Shown here in pieces: positions 4,173 to 6,190 of a stretch of 6,190 nucleotides of DNA. Position 1 is the first letter of the stretch. Each line of letters opens with the position of its first letter. The position numbers and the translations under genes are program-made. The DNA is from Burkholderiales bacterium (GTDB lineage Bacteria > Pseudomonadota > Gammaproteobacteria > Burkholderiales > Casimicrobiaceae), in contig JAITMH010000049.1 in assembly GCA_031277445.1 (NCBI GenBank), positions 1 to 6,190 of the forward strand. The letters are read 5' to 3'. The notes beneath the pieces are model-generated. The model was not told the DNA's origin. It did no database searches and was given only the letters and a program-made list of their open reading frames with translations.

Positions 4173-5093
4173 ATGCTGAATCCAGAAAGCCCTTTCACCC
4201 ACATCGCGCTGGCCGGTCGCCGCAACAGCCCCGATTTGTTCGGGCCGCTGTCGGTGCTGGCCGATTTTCTTGTCCGGCGCGGTTATCAAGTGTCGATTGA
4301 AGCGGAAACCGCCGCTGTGGCAAAGCTTGCAGGTTACCCAAGCGTCTCCGCTGAAACGATGGGAATCAATAACGATTTGGTGATTGTTCTCGGCGGTGAT
4401 GGCACCATGTTGTCATTCGCCCGTCGGCTGGCGCCATTCGACGTGCCACTGGTCGGCATCAATCAGGGGCGGTTGGGATTTTTGACCGACATCCCGCAGG
4501 CGTACATGGAAGTCTTGCTTGGCGATATTCTCGAAGGCCGCTTCGTCGAAGAAAAACGGACGATGCTGCGGGCGCATGTACAACGCGAATCCGGCTCCAT
4601 ACCCACCGAAATCCTGGCCTTGAACGATATCGTGATCAATCGCGGTTCCAGAGGCACGGTGATTGACTTGTCTATCGCTATCGACGACCAGTTCGCCTAT
4701 TCGCTTCGCGCCGACGGCATTATCATTGCCACGCCGACAGGCAGCACGGCCTACGCGCTTTCCGCCGGTGGCCCGATCATATCGCCCACATTGCCGGTTC
4801 TTGTTCTGGTGCCGGTCGCGCCACACGCGCTGACCCATCGCCCGATCATCATTCCTGAAACGGCAAAGCTCACCATCACCGTCGAACGCGGCAATGATGT
4901 TTCGCTGCACGGCGATTCGCAATCGCAGATTCCACTCATGCAAGGCGAACAAATCATCATCAAACGGTCACTGCACAGGGCGACATTGTTGCACCCGTCG
5001 CATTACGACTATTTTTCGATGCTGCGCCAGAAACTGCATTGGACGGAAACGCCGGAAAGGTTGCGCGTCGGTCTCGAAGAGCCGATTCTCTGA
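4173..5093 (+). CDS. nadK: NAD kinase (ATP/polyphosphate-NAD kinase)
   Basis: A 306-residue, full-length NAD kinase, the cytosolic enzyme that phosphorylates NAD+ to NADP+. Motifs in order: LGGDGTML (73-80) with catalytic Asp76, NQGRLGFLTD (97-106), ALNDIVINRG (149-158) with the Asn-acidic pair N151-D152, DGIIIATPTGSTAYALSAGGPI (181-202), and VAPHALTHRPII (215-226). The start at 4173 fits betaproteobacterial relatives. GGAG at 4168-4171 is only 1 nt from the ATG, too close for normal Shine-Dalgarno use. The gene is divergent from hrcA, with 72 bp between starts, and is followed by recN after 13 bp, so nadK-recN is probably one transcript. No convincing nadK promoter is visible in the 72-bp gap. 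Confidence 0.97.
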   Translation: MLNPESPFTHIALAGRRNSPDLFGPLSVLADFLVRRGYQVSIEAETAAVAKLAGYPSVSAETMGINNDLVIVLGGDGTMLSFARRLAPFDVPLVGINQGRLGFLTDIPQAYMEVLLGDILEGRFVEEKRTMLRAHVQRESGSIPTEILALNDIVINRGSRGTVIDLSIAIDDQFAYSLRADGIIIATPTGSTAYALSAGGPIISPTLPVLVLVPVAPHALTHRPIIIPETAKLTITVERGNDVSLHGDSQSQIPLMQGEQIIIKRSLHRATLLHPSHYDYFSMLRQKLHWTETPERLRVGLEEPIL

Positions 5094-5106
5094 ACCCGCT
5101 TCGGCC

Positions 5107-6190
5107 ATGCTGCACTGGCTCTCGATTCGAAATTTTGTTCTGGTTGAAACGCTCGACATCGAATTTGGTTCGGGCTTCACTGTATTGACCGGTGAAACCG
5201 GCGCCGGAAAATCCATTCTGCTCGACGCCATCGGTCTGGTGCTGGGCGACCGCTTTGAAGCGCGTCAATTGCGTGTCGGCACCGACCGCGCTGAAATCGC
5301 CGCCGGTTTTAACATCGCCCGAAACAGCCCCGCCCATGACTGGCTTGCCGAACACGATTTGCTCGATGATGATGCCCATTCGCTGGCGTTGCGGCGCGCA
5401 CTCGACGCCAACGGCAAAAGCCGCGCCTGGATCAACGGCCACCCTGCCCCCCTGACACAGCTTGCCGAACTCGGCGCCCTGCTCCTTGAATTGCACGGTC
5501 AACACGCCCACCAATCGTTGAGTCAAAGCAAGGCGCAACGCCGCTGGCTCGACGCTTACGCCAGCGCATTGCCGCAAGCCGACGCTGTGCGCGATGCCTG
5601 GCACACTTGGCGCACCGCCCGGCAAACGCTCGACGACGCCCGCCAAGCGCAGGAAACGCTGGTGATCGAACACGAACGTCTGACATTGCGTCACGATGAC
5701 TTGCAAGCGCTGGCGATGCAAGAAGGCGAATGGGAGCAACTGTCAGCCCGACAAAACCAACTGGCACACGCCGAAACCCTGCTCATAACCGCCCGCGACG
5801 GCGCCAACCTTCTCTCCGAAAGCGACGCAGCGCTGTTGCCGCAACTTCATCATCTCATTCAAAAACTGCGCGATGCCGGACAATACGATCCGGCCTTCGA
5901 TGATCTCGCGCACCAGATCGACGGCGCCGCCATTGATCTCACCGAAGCGGCGCGGGCACTGCGCGATGCGGCGCGGCATGTCGATCTTGACCCTGAAACA
6001 CTGGCGGCTACTGAGGCGCGGCTGACCGCGATTCACGATCTGGCGCGTAAATACCGCGCTCGACCGGAAGCATTGCCCGCGCTAACCGCCGATACCGCCC
6101 AGACATTGGCCAAACTCGATCAGGCGACCGATCTCGCGGCGCTCGAACAAGCGCTCGCCGACAGTGAGCGCCATTACCGCGATCACGCGC
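5107..6190 (+). CDS. recN: DNA repair protein RecN (5' part, cut by window end)
   Basis: An open frame of 361 codons plus one base, with no stop before the window edge; RecN is usually about 550 residues, so roughly the first two thirds are here. RecN is an SMC-like ATPase that acts in RecA-dependent repair of double-strand breaks. The N-terminus MLHWLSIRNFVLVETLDIEF is typical. Walker A is GETGAGKS (29-36), and ELHGQHAHQSL (128-138) is the Q-loop region. From about residue 140 onward the Ala/Gln/Arg/Leu-rich sequence is the start of the coiled-coil arm. The ABC signature, Walker B and C-terminal half lie beyond the window. It starts 13 bp after nadK without a clear Shine-Dalgarno, suggesting coupled translation. 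Its codons look more GC-rich than those of the TA genes. Confidence 0.96.
   Translation, partial: MLHWLSIRNFVLVETLDIEFGSGFTVLTGETGAGKSILLDAIGLVLGDRFEARQLRVGTDRAEIAAGFNIARNSPAHDWLAEHDLLDDDAHSLALRRALDANGKSRAWINGHPAPLTQLAELGALLLELHGQHAHQSLSQSKAQRRWLDAYASALPQADAVRDAWHTWRTARQTLDDARQAQETLVIEHERLTLRHDDLQALAMQEGEWEQLSARQNQLAHAETLLITARDGANLLSESDAALLPQLHHLIQKLRDAGQYDPAFDDLAHQIDGAAIDLTEAARALRDAARHVDLDPETLAATEARLTAIHDLARKYRARPEALPALTADTAQTLAKLDQATDLAALEQALADSERHYRDHA

Noticed and set aside
4101..4289. Longer HrcA start at 4289 (405 residues)
   Set aside because: The added 63 residues do not resemble HrcA, overlap nadK by 117 bp, and the family N-terminus begins at the Met encoded at 4100.
4960..5739. 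259-residue minus-strand frame antisense to recN
   Set aside because: It covers the recN Walker A region on the opposite strand and has no motif of its own; high GC leaves antisense frames open by chance.

Overview
The gene content and order point to a betaproteobacterium. The core block is hemH and hrcA on the minus strand, with nadK and recN divergent on the plus strand. A ferrochelatase gene beside hrcA, and hrcA divergent from nadK-recN, is the arrangement I associate with Betaproteobacteria; enterobacteria put grpE divergent from nadK-recN. The ferrochelatase and HrcA N-termini also read as betaproteobacterial. No genus can be named from the sequence alone.

Layout. Positions 1-58 hold repeat debris. 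Positions 59-690 hold a minus-strand vapBC-type toxin-antitoxin (TA) operon: AbrB-fold antitoxin, then PIN toxin, overlapping by 4 bp. Positions 691-850 hold its control region, a REP-like palindrome, and the promoter/operator of a second TA operon on the plus strand. That operon (851-1544) is toxin-first higBA type. Positions 1545-1650 hold a hairpin/T-tract plus a dispersed repeat. hemH (1651-2733) and hrcA (3072-4100) lie on the minus strand, separated by 338 bp made almost entirely of repeat modules. nadK (4173-5093) and the first 361 codons of recN (5107 to the window end) run on the plus strand.

Functions. hrcA (heat-shock repressor), nadK (NADP supply), recN (break repair) and hemH (last step of heme synthesis) are housekeeping genes. 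The two TA modules occupy the side where grpE-dnaK-dnaJ often follows in related genomes, and they look like accessory cargo. Each TA module has a convincing inverted repeat at its promoter, which suggests autoregulation.

The least ordinary part is the non-coding DNA. Two ~90-bp direct copies of a composite element (hairpin, T-tract, degenerate short tandem units) bracket hemH. The hemH-hrcA gap is a mosaic of inverted arms, a G-quadruplex-capable run and hairpins that share an 'AATGACG' edge. I see no new protein-coding system. The repeat mosaic, the TA operators and the apparently leaderless higB and hrcA starts deserve the second look.
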